A stretch of 64,000 bases of DNA from Pseudomonas fluorescens (GCF_902498065.1 NZ_CABVIR010000012.1:54527-118526), one strand, 5' to 3'; numbered from the stretch's first letter, positions 51,191 to 60,303 are shown. The notes: a model not told the origin generated them from the sequence alone. Program-made: numbers and translations.

Positions 51191-51196
51191 GGCATA

Positions 51197-51436
51197 TCAG
51201 CGGTCGTTCTTCTGGTAAATGATGGCTTTCCTACCGTAGTCGCACGTGCCGACGACCATCGCTGCATCATGCTTGTCGGCCTCTTCCTTCGAGACAATCT
51301 CCAGCGTGTACGAAGGCACGGCATTCGCCTGAATCTTCACTTCGATCTCATTCTTGAGTTCTTCGCAATCTTTGGGCGCCGCAATTGCCGAAGTCGCCAG
51401 CGCACCACAGATCATCGCCAGGGCAAAACGTTTCAT
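51197..51436 (-). CDS. DUF1161 periplasmic protein, copy 1
   Basis: A 79-aa exported protein with a signal peptide (about 1-19, ATSAIA-A). The mature DUF1161 domain has two cysteines (PKDCEELKNEI and VGTCDYGRKAI) that probably form a disulfide, and ends in IIYQKN. ATG 51436 has AGGAGCTTCAACC upstream; the longer frame has no SD. A second member lies at 53.4 kb. Function unknown. Confidence 0.85.
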   Translation of the reverse strand: MKRFALAMICGALATSAIAAPKDCEELKNEIEVKIQANAVPSYTLEIVSKEEADKHDAAMVVGTCDYGRKAIIYQKNDR

Positions 51437-51532
51437 GGTTGAAGCTCCTTTGAGGCAGCACACAGGTTGATGCGTTTTCGCTGCTGTCATTTATTCGACC
51501 ACAGGGACGCCAGCCGGGTTTTGTTTCAGCGC

Positions 51533-51571
51533 AAAAAAATCGCAGCCTGTTGAAGGCTGCGATTTTTTTTA
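51533..51571. terminator. Bidirectional rho-independent terminator
   Basis: AAAAAAATCGCAGCCT pairs with AGGCTGCGATTTTTTTT around loop GTTGA, a 9-bp GC-rich core plus A/T flanks, T-rich on both strands. It ends the osmC transcript (minus strand). Confidence 0.85.
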
Positions 51572-51586
51572 CGCGATTGGACGAGT

Positions 51587-52015
51587 CTAGACCAGCGTCG
51601 CATCCAGACTGATCTTCGCATTCAGCACTTTGGACACCGGGCAGCCTTCTTTGGCTTTATTGCTCAATTCCTCGAACTGCGCCTGGGTGGCCCCGGGGAT
51701 TTTTGCCTTCAGGATCAACTTCACCGCAGTGATCGCAAACCCGCCGTCGACCTGATCCAGTGTGACTTCGGCATTGGTATCGATGCTGTCAGCCTTGAGA
51801 CCGGCATCGCCCAGAATCATCGAAAAAGCCATGGAGAAACAGCCGGCGTGGGCCGCGCCGATCAGCTCTTCCGGATTGGTGCCTTTACCGCCTTCGAAAC
51901 GTGCCTTGAAGCCGTAGGGCGCTTCTCTGAGAACACCGGTTTCGGTGGAAATCGAGCCGATGCCGGTTTTCAGGTCACCTTCCCAATGCGCTGATGCTTT
52001 CTTGGTAATAGCCAT
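51587..52015 (-). CDS. OsmC-family peroxiredoxin
   Basis: A thiol peroxidase that reduces organic hydroperoxides. The 142-aa product carries both redox cysteines, in AAHAGCFSMAFSM and KEGCPVSKVL, and N-terminal KASAHWEGDLKTGIG. Length is typical of the OsmC subfamily, which is usually osmotically or RpoS induced; it may be OsmC proper. ATG 52015 has GAGGCAGAC upstream. Confidence 0.92.
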   Translation of the reverse strand: MAITKKASAHWEGDLKTGIGSISTETGVLREAPYGFKARFEGGKGTNPEELIGAAHAGCFSMAFSMILGDAGLKADSIDTNAEVTLDQVDGGFAITAVKLILKAKIPGATQAQFEELSNKAKEGCPVSKVLNAKISLDATLV

Positions 52016-52258
52016 GTCTGCCTCCTCAAGATCCGGCGCGAAGCGTCGCGCCTTCGTGGTTTTCGGTTGCTAGGGTTCTGAGGATAGACGGTGGTGCAAA
52101 GTTCATCTGATCTCATTAATCCTAGCGTTTTCGTAGGTTTTTTTGCCTCGGCTATTGAAACTCGGGTATATGCCCTCATTGCATGAAGCACGCTTATGGA
52201 TTCGGCAGGTTTTCGTTTGTGAAAAAAAACCTGCGACCTCAATTGGAGAAGCAGGCTT

Positions 52259-53260
52259 ATGAAACGACTGTCCGATATCAAATTCTCTACCCTTGATCTG
52301 GTGCCCGTGCGCGAGAACGGCAGCGCGGCCCAGTCGCTGCGCAACTCCCTGGACCTGGCGCAGCACGTCGAAAAATTCGGCTACAACCGCTTCTGGGTGG
52401 CCGAGCACCACAACATGGACGGCATCGCCAGCTCCGCGACCTCGGTGTTGCTTGGCTATCTGGCCGGCGGCACGTCGACCATTCGGGTGGGATCGGGTGG
52501 CGTGATGCTGCCCAACCACGCGCCATTGGTGATCGCCGAGCAATTTGGCACCCTCGAAAGCCTGTATCCGGGCCGGATCGACCTGGGCCTGGGCCGCGCC
52601 CCCGGTTCCGATCAGATGACCGCCCGCGCCTTGCGTCGTGAACGTTCCGGCAGCGCCGACGATTTCCCTGAAGATGTGGCGGAGCTGGTGCGCTACCTCG
52701 GCCCACGCACGCCGGACCAGCGAGTCATCGCCATGCCTGGCACCGGCACCAACGTCCCGGTCTGGTTACTGGGGTCTAGCCTGTTCAGCGCACAACTGGC
52801 GGGTGAGCGCGGTTTGCCCTACGCCTTTGCTTCCCATTTCGCACCGCGCTATATGCATGAGGCGATTCGCGTCTACCGCAATCACTTCAAGCCTTCAGCG
52901 GTATTGGACAAGCCCTACGTGATGCTGGGTGTTCCACTGGTTGCGGCAGACACCGACGAGCAGGCCGAGTATCTGGCAACTTCGGTTTATCAGCGCATCC
53001 TCGCGTTGATGCGTGGCCAGAGCCTGGTGCAGCGTCCGCCGGTGAAAACCATGGATGGCCTATGGCTGTCCCATGAGAAAGCAGCGGTGCATGATTTCCT
53101 GGGACTGGCGATGGTGGGCAGCCCGCAGAAAATCCGGGCGAAGCTGGACGTGCTGATCGAGCAGACCCAGGCCGATGAGCTGATTTTCACCTGCGACCTG
53201 TACGAACATGCCGATCGCGTGCATTCCTACGAGCTGCTGGCGCAGGTCATGAAAGGCTAA
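52259..53260 (+). CDS. LLM-class flavin-dependent oxidoreductase (MsnO8/YhbW-like)
   Basis: A luciferase-like FMN monooxygenase of unknown substrate. The 333-aa product begins LSDIKFSTLDLVPVREN and has YNRFWVAEHHNMDGIASSA, GSGGVMLPNHAPLVIAEQFGTLESLYPGRIDLGLGRAPG (residues about 79-117; flavin/substrate loop), and a C-terminal TCDLYEHADR. This is the YhbW-type subgroup. ATG 52259 has GGAGAAGCAGGCTT upstream. It is monocistronic, ending at a terminator. Confidence 0.9.
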   Translation: MKRLSDIKFSTLDLVPVRENGSAAQSLRNSLDLAQHVEKFGYNRFWVAEHHNMDGIASSATSVLLGYLAGGTSTIRVGSGGVMLPNHAPLVIAEQFGTLESLYPGRIDLGLGRAPGSDQMTARALRRERSGSADDFPEDVAELVRYLGPRTPDQRVIAMPGTGTNVPVWLLGSSLFSAQLAGERGLPYAFASHFAPRYMHEAIRVYRNHFKPSAVLDKPYVMLGVPLVAADTDEQAEYLATSVYQRILALMRGQSLVQRPPVKTMDGLWLSHEKAAVHDFLGLAMVGSPQKIRAKLDVLIEQTQADELIFTCDLYEHADRVHSYELLAQVMKG

Positions 53261-53278
53261 CGCTGAAACAGCGCCCAT

Positions 53279-53311
53279 AAAAAAGCCGACGCCATTGCGT
53301 CGGCTTTTTAC
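53279..53311. terminator. Bidirectional rho-independent terminator
   Basis: AAAAAGCCGACGC pairs with GCGTCGGCTTTTT around CATT, 18 bp after the LLM gene; T-rich on both strands, so it also serves the facing DUF1161 gene. Confidence 0.88.
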
Positions 53312-53323
53312 GTCTGGACGGGA

Positions 53324-53548
53324 TCAACCGCGTTTATAGACTATTTCTTTAGTGCCTTTCTCACAGGCGCCGACGACTTTTCCGTCAGCCGCAGCGCCTT
53401 TGTCGACAATTTCCAGTGAGTAATTGGAAACGCCCTTGGCATCCAGTTTCGCGGCGATTTCGGCTTTCAGCTCTTCACACGGCTTGCCGTCAGCAAAGGC
53501 TGCACCCGCAAGGCTCAACAAACCTACCGCCAACATAAACTTCTTCAT
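53324..53548 (-). CDS. DUF1161 periplasmic protein, copy 2
   Basis: A 74-aa exported protein, paralog of the copy at 51.2 kb. Signal about 1-19 (GAAFA-D), CEELKAEIAAKLDAKGVSNYS and VGACEKGTKEIVY, with the same two cysteines. ATG 53548 (MKKFML) is chosen because AGGGA lies 9 nt upstream; the ATG three codons earlier is too close to that site. Confidence 0.85.
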   Translation of the reverse strand: MKKFMLAVGLLSLAGAAFADGKPCEELKAEIAAKLDAKGVSNYSLEIVDKGAAADGKVVGACEKGTKEIVYKRG

Positions 53549-53671
53549 CGGTCGCATTCCCTGGTCGGATCAAAGGGGAGCATCCAGCCATCAGCCGGAT
53601 GCACTCATGTAGCGCTTTGCCATTCCCTATGGCACTCGGCCAGCGCGCAAGTTCAGAAGACTAGCGCAAAC

Positions 53672-53887
53672 TCAGCTGCTGGCAATCCGGAACCCGACTT
53701 TGAGCGTCACCTGGAAGTGCGCAGCCTTGCCGTCCTTGATGTGCCCGCGGGTTTCGGTCACTTCGAACCACTCAAGGTGTTTGATGCTTTTATTGGCTTC
53801 GGCCAGCGCGTTGTTGATGGCGTCTTCAATGCTGCTGGTGGACGAGCCGACAAGTTCGACTTTCTTGTACGTGTGATGGTCAGTCAT
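53672..53887 (-). CDS. Dodecin family protein
   Basis: A small dodecameric flavin/CoA-binding protein, 71 aa. It shows the dodecin pattern: KKVELVGSSTSSIEDAINNAL, then the flavin-stacking Trp in HLEWFEVTETRGHI, and FQVTLKVGFRI. It probably stores or buffers flavins. ATG 53887 has GAGGAGAACGCC upstream. Monocistronic. Confidence 0.95.
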   Translation of the reverse strand: MTDHHTYKKVELVGSSTSSIEDAINNALAEANKSIKHLEWFEVTETRGHIKDGKAAHFQVTLKVGFRIASS

Positions 53888-54044
53888 GGCGTTCTCCTCA
53901 GGGTGTGAAATACAGCCTAGCAGTGATTTTTCGTATTACTTCTGTCGGCTTTCGTGGCGCAGAAGTTCAGATTTACTGCACTTTCTCGCCCCCCTGAAGT
54001 CCCAACCAACACACGTCACTCATCATCAATGCAGGAGAGCCACC

Positions 54045-54371
54045 ATGGCCAACACCTCTTTACGTAAAGCCTCATTGCAAAGCATGGAAGCCGAGATCGA
54101 GAGTCTGCTGAAATCTTTGGAAAACCTGAAAGACGATGCCTCGGACGAGTCGCGTAAAACCCTCAAGGCGTTGAAAGCCAACGCTGAGAGCGCACTCAAG
54201 CATTCGCGTCATTTGCTCAGCGATGCGTATGAGGAAGTTAAAGTCAAAACCCGTGAAACCGGGATCGCCACTCGGGACTACGCCCAGGAACACCCTTGGA
54301 CGACAGCCGGTGTCGCTGTCGGTGCATTGGGTCTGCTGGCGGCTTACTTGCTGTGCAAACGCGGCGACTAA
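54045..54371 (+). CDS. ElaB/YqjD/DUF883 membrane-anchored protein
   Basis: A 108-aa protein with a long amphipathic helix (about 10-75, rich in Glu/Lys) followed by HPWTTAGVAVGALGLLAAYLL, the DUF883 C-terminal TM anchor, and a basic end. E. coli YqjD and ElaB are inner-membrane, stationary-phase, ribosome-associated proteins. ATG 54045 has GCAGGAGAGCCACC upstream. It overlaps the convergent trpI 3' end by 4 nt. Confidence 0.88.
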   Translation: MANTSLRKASLQSMEAEIESLLKSLENLKDDASDESRKTLKALKANAESALKHSRHLLSDAYEEVKVKTRETGIATRDYAQEHPWTTAGVAVGALGLLAAYLLCKRGD

Positions 54372-55261
54372 TCTGCTTGGCGCAGTTCGTTTTTGAGCCA
54401 CTGCGCCAGTTGCCGAGCGCGCCCGTCCGCGGCGCGCTTGGGTAGCCACAGCGCCAGTTGCGCCGGAGTTTCACTGAAGCCCCATGGCGCAACCAGGCGA
54501 CCTGCCTTCAAGTCTTCGGCCACCAATGGTTCAGGGGCAATTGCTACGCCCAGGCCGGCCACTGCCGCCTCCAGCAAATAATACAAATGCTCGAAACCCT
54601 GCCCGTACTTCAACGCTTTGGCGTCGAGGCCGCTTTGCTGCGCCCAGCTTGGCCAGGCCTGCGGACGTGAAGTGGTGTGCAACAATGGCTCGTTTAACAA
54701 TGCACGTGCTGGTGCCTGTTTAAGCCGTTCGTAACCGGCGAAGCGTGGGCTGATGACCGGGCCGATGCGTTCGCTCGCCAATTCGTAAACCTGCATGTCC
54801 GCAGGCCATGGCGGCTCGGCGAACACCAGTAAAGCGTCCAGCCCCGGACGACGGGGATCGAGATCGCCTTCTCCGGCAGACAGGTGCAGGCGCAGGTCCG
54901 GCAGATCAGCATTCAACCGGCCCAAACGCGGAATAAACCAGCGCGCCAGCAGGCTTCCGGAACAGCCGAGCACAAACGGGGCGTCAGCGGTGCTCTGGGT
55001 CAATTCGGCGCAGACCGTGCGCAAACGCTCGAAGGCTTCAGCGCTGGCATCACGCAATCGCACGCCGGCATCTGTGAGTTTAAGGCCGCGACCCTCCTTG
55101 ACGAACAGACTGACGCCGAGATGCTCTTCAAGCACTTTCAGTTGCCGACTCACCGCGCCATGGGTGACGTGCAGCTGCTCGGCGGCCTGACTGACGCTGT
55201 TCAGGCGGGCAGTGGCTTCGAATGCGCGAAGCGCGTTCAGCGGGGGAAGATCGTGGCTCAT
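54368..55261 (-). CDS. trpI: LysR-type activator TrpI
   Basis: In pseudomonads TrpI activates trpBA in response to indole-3-glycerol phosphate. The 297-aa product has an N-terminal winged HTH (LNALRAFEATARLNSVSQAAEQLHVTHGAVSRQL, residues about 7-40) and a substrate-binding domain. Divergence from trpBA with a 112-bp gap is the classical arrangement (PA0037/PA0036). Confidence 0.95.
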   Translation of the reverse strand: MSHDLPPLNALRAFEATARLNSVSQAAEQLHVTHGAVSRQLKVLEEHLGVSLFVKEGRGLKLTDAGVRLRDASAEAFERLRTVCAELTQSTADAPFVLGCSGSLLARWFIPRLGRLNADLPDLRLHLSAGEGDLDPRRPGLDALLVFAEPPWPADMQVYELASERIGPVISPRFAGYERLKQAPARALLNEPLLHTTSRPQAWPSWAQQSGLDAKALKYGQGFEHLYYLLEAAVAGLGVAIAPEPLVAEDLKAGRLVAPWGFSETPAQLALWLPKRAADGRARQLAQWLKNELRQAD

Positions 55262-55373
55262 GGGATCTGTGAGTTTTCCTGACAGGTTGCGGCGATCTTA
55301 TCGGTTTTCAGCTCGGGACGTCAGGGGTAGAGTGAGCGTCATTGTCATCTCACGCATTCAACCGGAGCGACCC
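55262..55373. promoter_or_regulatory. trpI-trpBA divergent regulatory region
   Basis: This 112-bp gap must contain the trpI promoter, the TrpI operator sites and the trpB promoter. By family knowledge TrpI binds two adjacent sites overlapping these promoters. I could not pinpoint a T-N11-A box with certainty. Confidence 0.5.
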
Positions 55374-56594
55374 ATGACCCAGACTAATCTGCGCAACGGC
55401 CCCGACGCCAACGGCCTGTTTGGCTCGTTCGGCGGCCGCTACGTCGCCGAAACCCTGATGCCGTTGATCCTCGATCTGGCCCGCGAGTACGAAACGGCCA
55501 AGGAAGATCCTGCATTCAAAGAAGAATTGGCCTACTTCCAGCGCGACTACGTCGGACGTCCAAGCCCACTCTATTTCGCCGAACGTCTGACCGAGTTCTG
55601 CGGCGGCGCGAAAATTTATCTCAAGCGCGAAGAGCTGAACCACACCGGCGCGCACAAGATCAACAATTGCATCGGCCAGATCCTGCTGGCGCGGCGCATG
55701 GGCAAAAAACGCATCATCGCCGAGACCGGCGCCGGCATGCACGGCGTGGCAACCGCCACCGTGGCCGCGCGTTTTGGCCTCGATTGCGTGATCTACATGG
55801 GCACCACCGACATCGAGCGTCAGCAAGCCAACGTGTTCCGCATGAAACTGCTGGGCGCCGAAGTGATCCCGGTGGTGGCCGGCACCGGCACTCTGAAAGA
55901 CGCGATGAACGAAGCGCTGCGTGACTGGGTGACCAACGTCGACAGCACCTTCTACCTGATCGGCACCGTGGCCGGTCCGCACCCCTATCCCGCCATGGTT
56001 CGCGACTTCCAGTCCGTTATCGGCAAGGAAACCCGTACCCAACTGCAAGCTCAGGAAGGTCGTCTGCCGGACAGCCTGGTGGCGTGCATCGGCGGTGGCT
56101 CCAACGCCATGGGCCTGTTCCACCCGTTCCTTGATGACAAAAGCGTCGAGATCATTGGCGTTGAAGCGGCCGGTTACGGCATCGAAACCGGCAAGCACGC
56201 AGCCAGCCTGAATGGCGGTGTACCGGGCGTACTGCACGGCAACCGTACCTTCTTGCTGCAGGATGACGACGGCCAGATCATCGACGCCCACTCGATCTCC
56301 GCCGGTCTCGACTATCCGGGTATCGGCCCGGAACACGCCTGGTTGCATGATATCGGCCGCGTTCAATACACCTCTGTGACCGATCACGAGGCCCTCGACG
56401 CATTCCATAAATGCTGCCGTCTTGAAGGGATTATTCCTGCGCTGGAAAGCGCCCATGCCCTGGCCGAAGTGTTCAAGCGCGCACCGACCCTGCCGAAAGA
56501 TCACCTGATGGTGGTCAACTTGTCCGGCCGTGGCGACAAAGACATGCAAACCGTGATGCACCATATGGAACAATCAACGCAGGAGAAACACTGA
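55374..56594 (+). CDS. trpB: Tryptophan synthase beta subunit
   Basis: PLP enzyme that joins indole and serine to make tryptophan. The 406-aa product shows the PLP lysine in NHTGAHKINN, GAGMHGVATATVAA, the phosphate-binding loop GGGSNAMG, and HSISAGLDYPGIGPEH. ATG 55374 (MTQTNLRNGPD) has CGGAGCGACCC upstream. Its TGA overlaps the trpA ATG. Confidence 0.97.
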   Translation: MTQTNLRNGPDANGLFGSFGGRYVAETLMPLILDLAREYETAKEDPAFKEELAYFQRDYVGRPSPLYFAERLTEFCGGAKIYLKREELNHTGAHKINNCIGQILLARRMGKKRIIAETGAGMHGVATATVAARFGLDCVIYMGTTDIERQQANVFRMKLLGAEVIPVVAGTGTLKDAMNEALRDWVTNVDSTFYLIGTVAGPHPYPAMVRDFQSVIGKETRTQLQAQEGRLPDSLVACIGGGSNAMGLFHPFLDDKSVEIIGVEAAGYGIETGKHAASLNGGVPGVLHGNRTFLLQDDDGQIIDAHSISAGLDYPGIGPEHAWLHDIGRVQYTSVTDHEALDAFHKCCRLEGIIPALESAHALAEVFKRAPTLPKDHLMVVNLSGRGDKDMQTVMHHMEQSTQEKH

Positions 56595-57406
56595 TGAGCC
56601 GCCTGCAAACGCGTTTTGCCGAACTCAAGGAACAAAACCGCGCCGCCCTGGTGACCTTCGTCACCGCCGGCGACCCGAGCTATGACACTTCCCTGGCGAT
56701 CCTCAAAGGCTTGCCTGGTGCTGGCGCCGACGTGATCGAGCTGGGCATGCCCTTCACCGACCCGATGGCCGACGGCCCGGCGATCCAGCTGGCCAACATT
56801 CGCGCCTTGGGCGCCAAACAGAACCTGGCGAAAACCCTGCAAATGGTTCGCGAGTTCCGTGAAGGCAACAGCGACACGCCGCTGGTGTTGATGGGTTACT
56901 TCAACCCTATCCACATGTACGGCGTCCCCCGCTTTATTGCCGACGCCAAAGAGGCCGGCGTGGATGGCCTGATCGTGGTCGATCTGCCGCCCGAGCATAA
57001 CGGTGAGCTGTGCGACCCGGCCCAGGCTGCCGGTCTGGATTTCATCCGCCTGACCACCCCGACCACCGATGACGTGCGTCTGCCGACCGTTCTGAACGGC
57101 AGTTCCGGTTTCGTTTATTACGTGTCTGTTGCCGGCGTAACCGGTGCCGGCGCGGCGACGCTGGAGCATGTCGAAGAAGCCGTTGCGCGTCTGCGCCGCC
57201 ATACCGATCTGCCGATCAGCATCGGTTTCGGTATTCGTACACCGGAGCAAGCGGCGTCCATTGCGCGTCTGGCCGATGGTGTTGTGGTGGGGTCGGCGTT
57301 GATCGATCACATCGCCAATGCGACGACGCCGGATCAGGCCGTTGATGGCGTGCTGAGCCTGTGCGCGGCGCTGGCCGATGGCGTGCGTAAGGCCCGGGTC
57401 AGCTGA
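56594..57406 (+). CDS. trpA: Tryptophan synthase alpha subunit
   Basis: Cleaves indole-3-glycerol phosphate to indole, channelled to TrpB. The 270-aa product has catalytic Glu in VIELGMPFTDPMADGP (also Asp), and phosphate-binding GVTGAG and GFGIRTPEQA. It is translationally coupled to trpB and ends before a terminator. Confidence 0.97.
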   Translation: MSRLQTRFAELKEQNRAALVTFVTAGDPSYDTSLAILKGLPGAGADVIELGMPFTDPMADGPAIQLANIRALGAKQNLAKTLQMVREFREGNSDTPLVLMGYFNPIHMYGVPRFIADAKEAGVDGLIVVDLPPEHNGELCDPAQAAGLDFIRLTTPTTDDVRLPTVLNGSSGFVYYVSVAGVTGAGAATLEHVEEAVARLRRHTDLPISIGFGIRTPEQAASIARLADGVVVGSALIDHIANATTPDQAVDGVLSLCAALADGVRKARVS

Positions 57407-57468
57407 AGGTAAAGTTCCTGATACAGAGGAATTAGAGCCTCGCGGTACAGACTAAACAGCAAGACCGA

Positions 57469-57500
57469 GGGCTTCAGGACTACGTTCTGAAGCCCTTTTT
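57469..57500 (+). terminator. Rho-independent terminator of trpBA
   Basis: GGGCTTCAG (57469-57477) pairs with CTGAAGCCC (57487-57495), followed by five T's, about 63 bp after the trpA stop. Confidence 0.85.
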
Positions 57501-57527
57501 GCTGTAGGTGCAGTGAGGAAAGACCCG

Positions 57528-57971
57528 ATGAAAATGCCGAAACGTCTGATTGCCAGCCTGGGTGTGCTGATGCTCAGTGCCACCCCGTTGCTGCACGCCA
57601 GCGCCGATCAACGCGACGATCATGACCGCGGCGGTCAGCAACAGGGCCATTACGACAATCGTGGCGATGATCACCGCGGTCCGCAGAACAACCATCGCGG
57701 CGGCCCACCGCCACGGGACTTTGGCCCGGTGCGCCAGACGATCCGCAACAATCATGGCTATTTCGTACGCGGTGCGCCGCCACCTCCCGGCATTCATCTG
57801 GAACGTGGCCGGCCGTTGCCGCACGGCTACTACGGTGAGCGCCTGGACAATCGTGCGCTGAGCCGGTTGCCGTATTACCCGGGTTACGAATGGCGCCGCG
57901 CGGGTGGTGACATTGTGCTGATCGCCGTGGGCACCGGGATCGTCTATGAAATTCTGGAGGGGGTGCTTTGA
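57528..57971 (+). CDS. CigR/RcnB-like periplasmic protein
   Basis: A 147-aa exported protein with a signal peptide (about 1-24, LLHASA). A low-complexity His/Asp/Gly/Arg-rich stretch follows (about 28-62), then a conserved RcnB-type domain (RGAPPPPGIHLERGRPLPHGYY, ending in IVLIAVGTGIVYEIL). The tail resembles the CigR anti-virulence regulator family. The His/Asp stretch may bind metals. ATG 57528 has GAGGAAAGACCCG upstream. Role unknown. Confidence 0.75.
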   Translation: MKMPKRLIASLGVLMLSATPLLHASADQRDDHDRGGQQQGHYDNRGDDHRGPQNNHRGGPPPRDFGPVRQTIRNNHGYFVRGAPPPPGIHLERGRPLPHGYYGERLDNRALSRLPYYPGYEWRRAGGDIVLIAVGTGIVYEILEGVL

Positions 57972-57985
57972 TTTAGCCTGCAGGC

Positions 57986-58023
57986 GAAAAAAAGGCTTCG
58001 TGGTCATCCACGAAGCCTTTTTT
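57986..58023. terminator. Bidirectional rho-independent terminator
   Basis: AAAAAAAGGCTTCGTGG pairs with CCACGAAGCCTTTTTTT around loop TCAT. It serves both the CigR-like gene and the facing DUF4105 gene, whose stop begins at 58025. Confidence 0.9.
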
Positions 58024-58024
58024 C

Positions 58025-59986
58025 TTACGGCAACTCCAGCCCGCCCGATGCCTTGTGCAATTTGCGCAAGTGCTCGCCAACCTGCTTCAGATTCGCTTCG
58101 TTGGCAGCCATCTCCGCCGCACGGCTCGGTTCGAGCAGCGCTCTCACTTCCTTGTCCAGATCACCGGTCAGCGCCTGAAGCTGCTTCTGCCGCAGGCTGC
58201 TTTCCGATTCCAGGCGTTGCCACTCGCTGGGTTGCGGCAAACCATAACCGCCGGTACCGAGCAGCTCCGCCGGACGGCTGAGAAAGCCACTGTTGGCGAG
58301 AATCTGCTGCAGCGTCGCATTGGCCTTGTCCATGCCGCCGTTCTTCAACTCTCGCGCACCGAGGTAGCGTTGCTTTACCTCGTCCTGGGCCAGCACCAGT
58401 TGTTGTCGGAAAGCGGCCTGTTCCAGTAGCAGCAAAGCCGCGCTGGTACGCAGGTCTGCCTGATCAATCCATTTGCGACGCTCTTCTGCCTTCAACGCCA
58501 GCCAGTCTTCTACCTTGTCCTGTTTGATCGGCAGGTGCTTTTTCAGCACCTCGAACATTGCTTGATAGCGATCGCGGAAAGAGTCGAAGCGGTAGCCCAA
58601 ACGCAAGGCTTCGCGAGGATCGTCCAGCACGCTGGTGTCTGCCAGTCCTCGTCCCTTGAGCACTTCCAGCAAGCCGTTGGGCATGATGTTGTCCAGCCCG
58701 ACCAGTTTTGCGTTGTTGGTGCCGCTGCGCAGCAACTTCAGTCCTTCTACCGCACAGTTGTTGGACAGGAAGAAGTAATTGCCGTCGTAGCTCCAGTGCA
58801 TCTCGGCGGCATGCTCCACCACATCTTCGATCTCGTTGCGCGACAAATTCAGCGGCACCGAGGCGAGGCTGCGCAATTCGGTCTTGGTGTACTCGTCGAT
58901 CACTTGGGCCAGCGGCAGGACGAACAGGCGCGACGGGTACTTGCCGACCAATCCGTCCCAGCTCGACAGCTGTACATCACCCACGAAGGCACGGTAGGAC
59001 AACACCAGGTGCTGATCCAGATCCAGCCGGCAATCCGGCCCACGTGGCCGGCCCGGTGCGCAGATCACCAGGCGCAACATGCTGTGGCCCCAGCGGCTGA
59101 CCCAATTCTGATTGGCTTCGGCCAACAGATAGTCAACGGCATACACCCGTTCCGGATCGACTTGACCCAAAGGCTGTTTGGCGAAGTCATTGCCGGCGTT
59201 GAGGAAGGCGAAGGATTTGCCGCAGGTGTCCTTGGCGGCGGGAGCCCAGCCGAAATGTTCTTTGTAGTAGCGATAAAGTGCCGGGCGGCGACAGGCGTAA
59301 CTCGGGTCGAGGAGGAAATACTCCATGTTGACCGCAACGAACTCTTTCGGACTGCTTGTCTCGTAGATGTCCGGGCTACGGGCGATCTGCCGGTTGTACT
59401 GTTCGCGCTCGCCACGACGGCCCACGTATTGCGGCCAACCTGCGAGGTCGAGCAGGCGCGGGTCATCACTGAGGGTAAAGCGTCGGTCAGACTGGCCACG
59501 GCATTCATCCGGAATGCCAATCAGGCCGGAGCTGTTGCTACGCCGGGTGCAGCGCTGGATCAGCGTGCGTTCGGCGGCGGGCCAAAAACGCGAGCGGTCA
59601 TAGATGTGGGTGAGTTCGTGCAGCACCGTGGCCAGCATTTCCCTGCGTACGGTGCCGTGGGGGCGATAGGTCTTCTTGGTTGCGGCGCTGCCGTCGGTGA
59701 GGCTGGCGAGCAGATTGCGGTTCAGGTCGAGTTCGGACACCAGCGATGCCTGGCCGTAGGCGTTGCTCGGCATGTCATCGGTCCAGCCGACGTCGATGCG
59801 CCGATCGAGTTGCTCAATGAACCGCGGCGGCAACGCCTGCATGGCTTCATCAAGCAGCGCCTGGCTGGCCTGCTGTTGCGCGGGACTCAGGCCTTCGGTC
59901 TTGAGCTGTAATTGCAGCCCGGCCTGTGCCGTATTGCCCAGCAGCAACATGGCCCCCATCAGAAGCCAGGCATTTAGCGACCTCAC
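58025..59986 (-). CDS. DUF4105 (Lnb-like) periplasmic protein with HExxH motif
   Basis: A 653-aa exported protein with a signal peptide (about 1-22, ending AQA). The N-terminal half has LHELTHIYDRSRFW (HExxH-type, near residue 120), suggesting a metallopeptidase-like fold, and the DUF4105 core (WVSRWGHSMLRLVIC, YFFLSNNCAVEGLKLL). A helical, Gln/Leu-rich C-terminus follows. DUF4105 corresponds to the 'Lnb N-terminal periplasmic domain' annotation. The start is GTG 59986; a later ATG would destroy the signal peptide. It is 3' of DUF2388 genes with a 4-nt overlap. Confidence 0.85.
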   Translation of the reverse strand: MRSLNAWLLMGAMLLLGNTAQAGLQLQLKTEGLSPAQQQASQALLDEAMQALPPRFIEQLDRRIDVGWTDDMPSNAYGQASLVSELDLNRNLLASLTDGSAATKKTYRPHGTVRREMLATVLHELTHIYDRSRFWPAAERTLIQRCTRRSNSSGLIGIPDECRGQSDRRFTLSDDPRLLDLAGWPQYVGRRGEREQYNRQIARSPDIYETSSPKEFVAVNMEYFLLDPSYACRRPALYRYYKEHFGWAPAAKDTCGKSFAFLNAGNDFAKQPLGQVDPERVYAVDYLLAEANQNWVSRWGHSMLRLVICAPGRPRGPDCRLDLDQHLVLSYRAFVGDVQLSSWDGLVGKYPSRLFVLPLAQVIDEYTKTELRSLASVPLNLSRNEIEDVVEHAAEMHWSYDGNYFFLSNNCAVEGLKLLRSGTNNAKLVGLDNIMPNGLLEVLKGRGLADTSVLDDPREALRLGYRFDSFRDRYQAMFEVLKKHLPIKQDKVEDWLALKAEERRKWIDQADLRTSAALLLLEQAAFRQQLVLAQDEVKQRYLGARELKNGGMDKANATLQQILANSGFLSRPAELLGTGGYGLPQPSEWQRLESESSLRQKQLQALTGDLDKEVRALLEPSRAAEMAANEANLKQVGEHLRKLHKASGGLELP

Positions 59987-60303
59987 AGTGCGAGGATGGC
60001 TTCGGCGATTACCTGATCACTGGCGTCTCGGGCTTCCGGCACGCGGGTGCGCAATAGGTTGAGCGCTGCTTCCAGATGCGCGCCGCGGATATCGCCATCA
60101 CTGGCGACGAAACTGGCGGCGTCGTCGTGGGCTTCACGGACGATTTTCGAATCACGGATGGACGTCGTCGTATCAGAAGTGAAATCAAGGGTGCGGCGAG
60201 TGGCGTTGATGAGGATGTTGCTGGTGGCAACCAGGGTGTGCGCCTGGGCTACGTCGGCCAACAGCAGCAGGCCAAGGGTGGCGACAATCAGGGGGCTACG
60301 CAT
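59983..60303 (-). CDS. DUF2388 exported protein, copy 1
   Basis: A 106-aa exported protein with a signal peptide (about 1-21, DVAQA). The conserved DUF2388 core is TSDTTTSIRDSKIVREAHDDAASFVASDGDIRGAHLE, with a C-terminus ending AEAILAL. Its stop overlaps the DUF4105 start (ATGA-like, 4 nt), so the two are translationally coupled. Function is unknown. Confidence 0.88.
   Translation of the reverse strand: MRSPLIVATLGLLLLADVAQAHTLVATSNILINATRRTLDFTSDTTTSIRDSKIVREAHDDAASFVASDGDIRGAHLEAALNLLRTRVPEARDASDQVIAEAILAL

Noticed and set aside
58535..59911. 458-aa plus-strand ORF opposite DUF4105
   Set aside because: Antisense to a protein with signal peptide and domain motifs.
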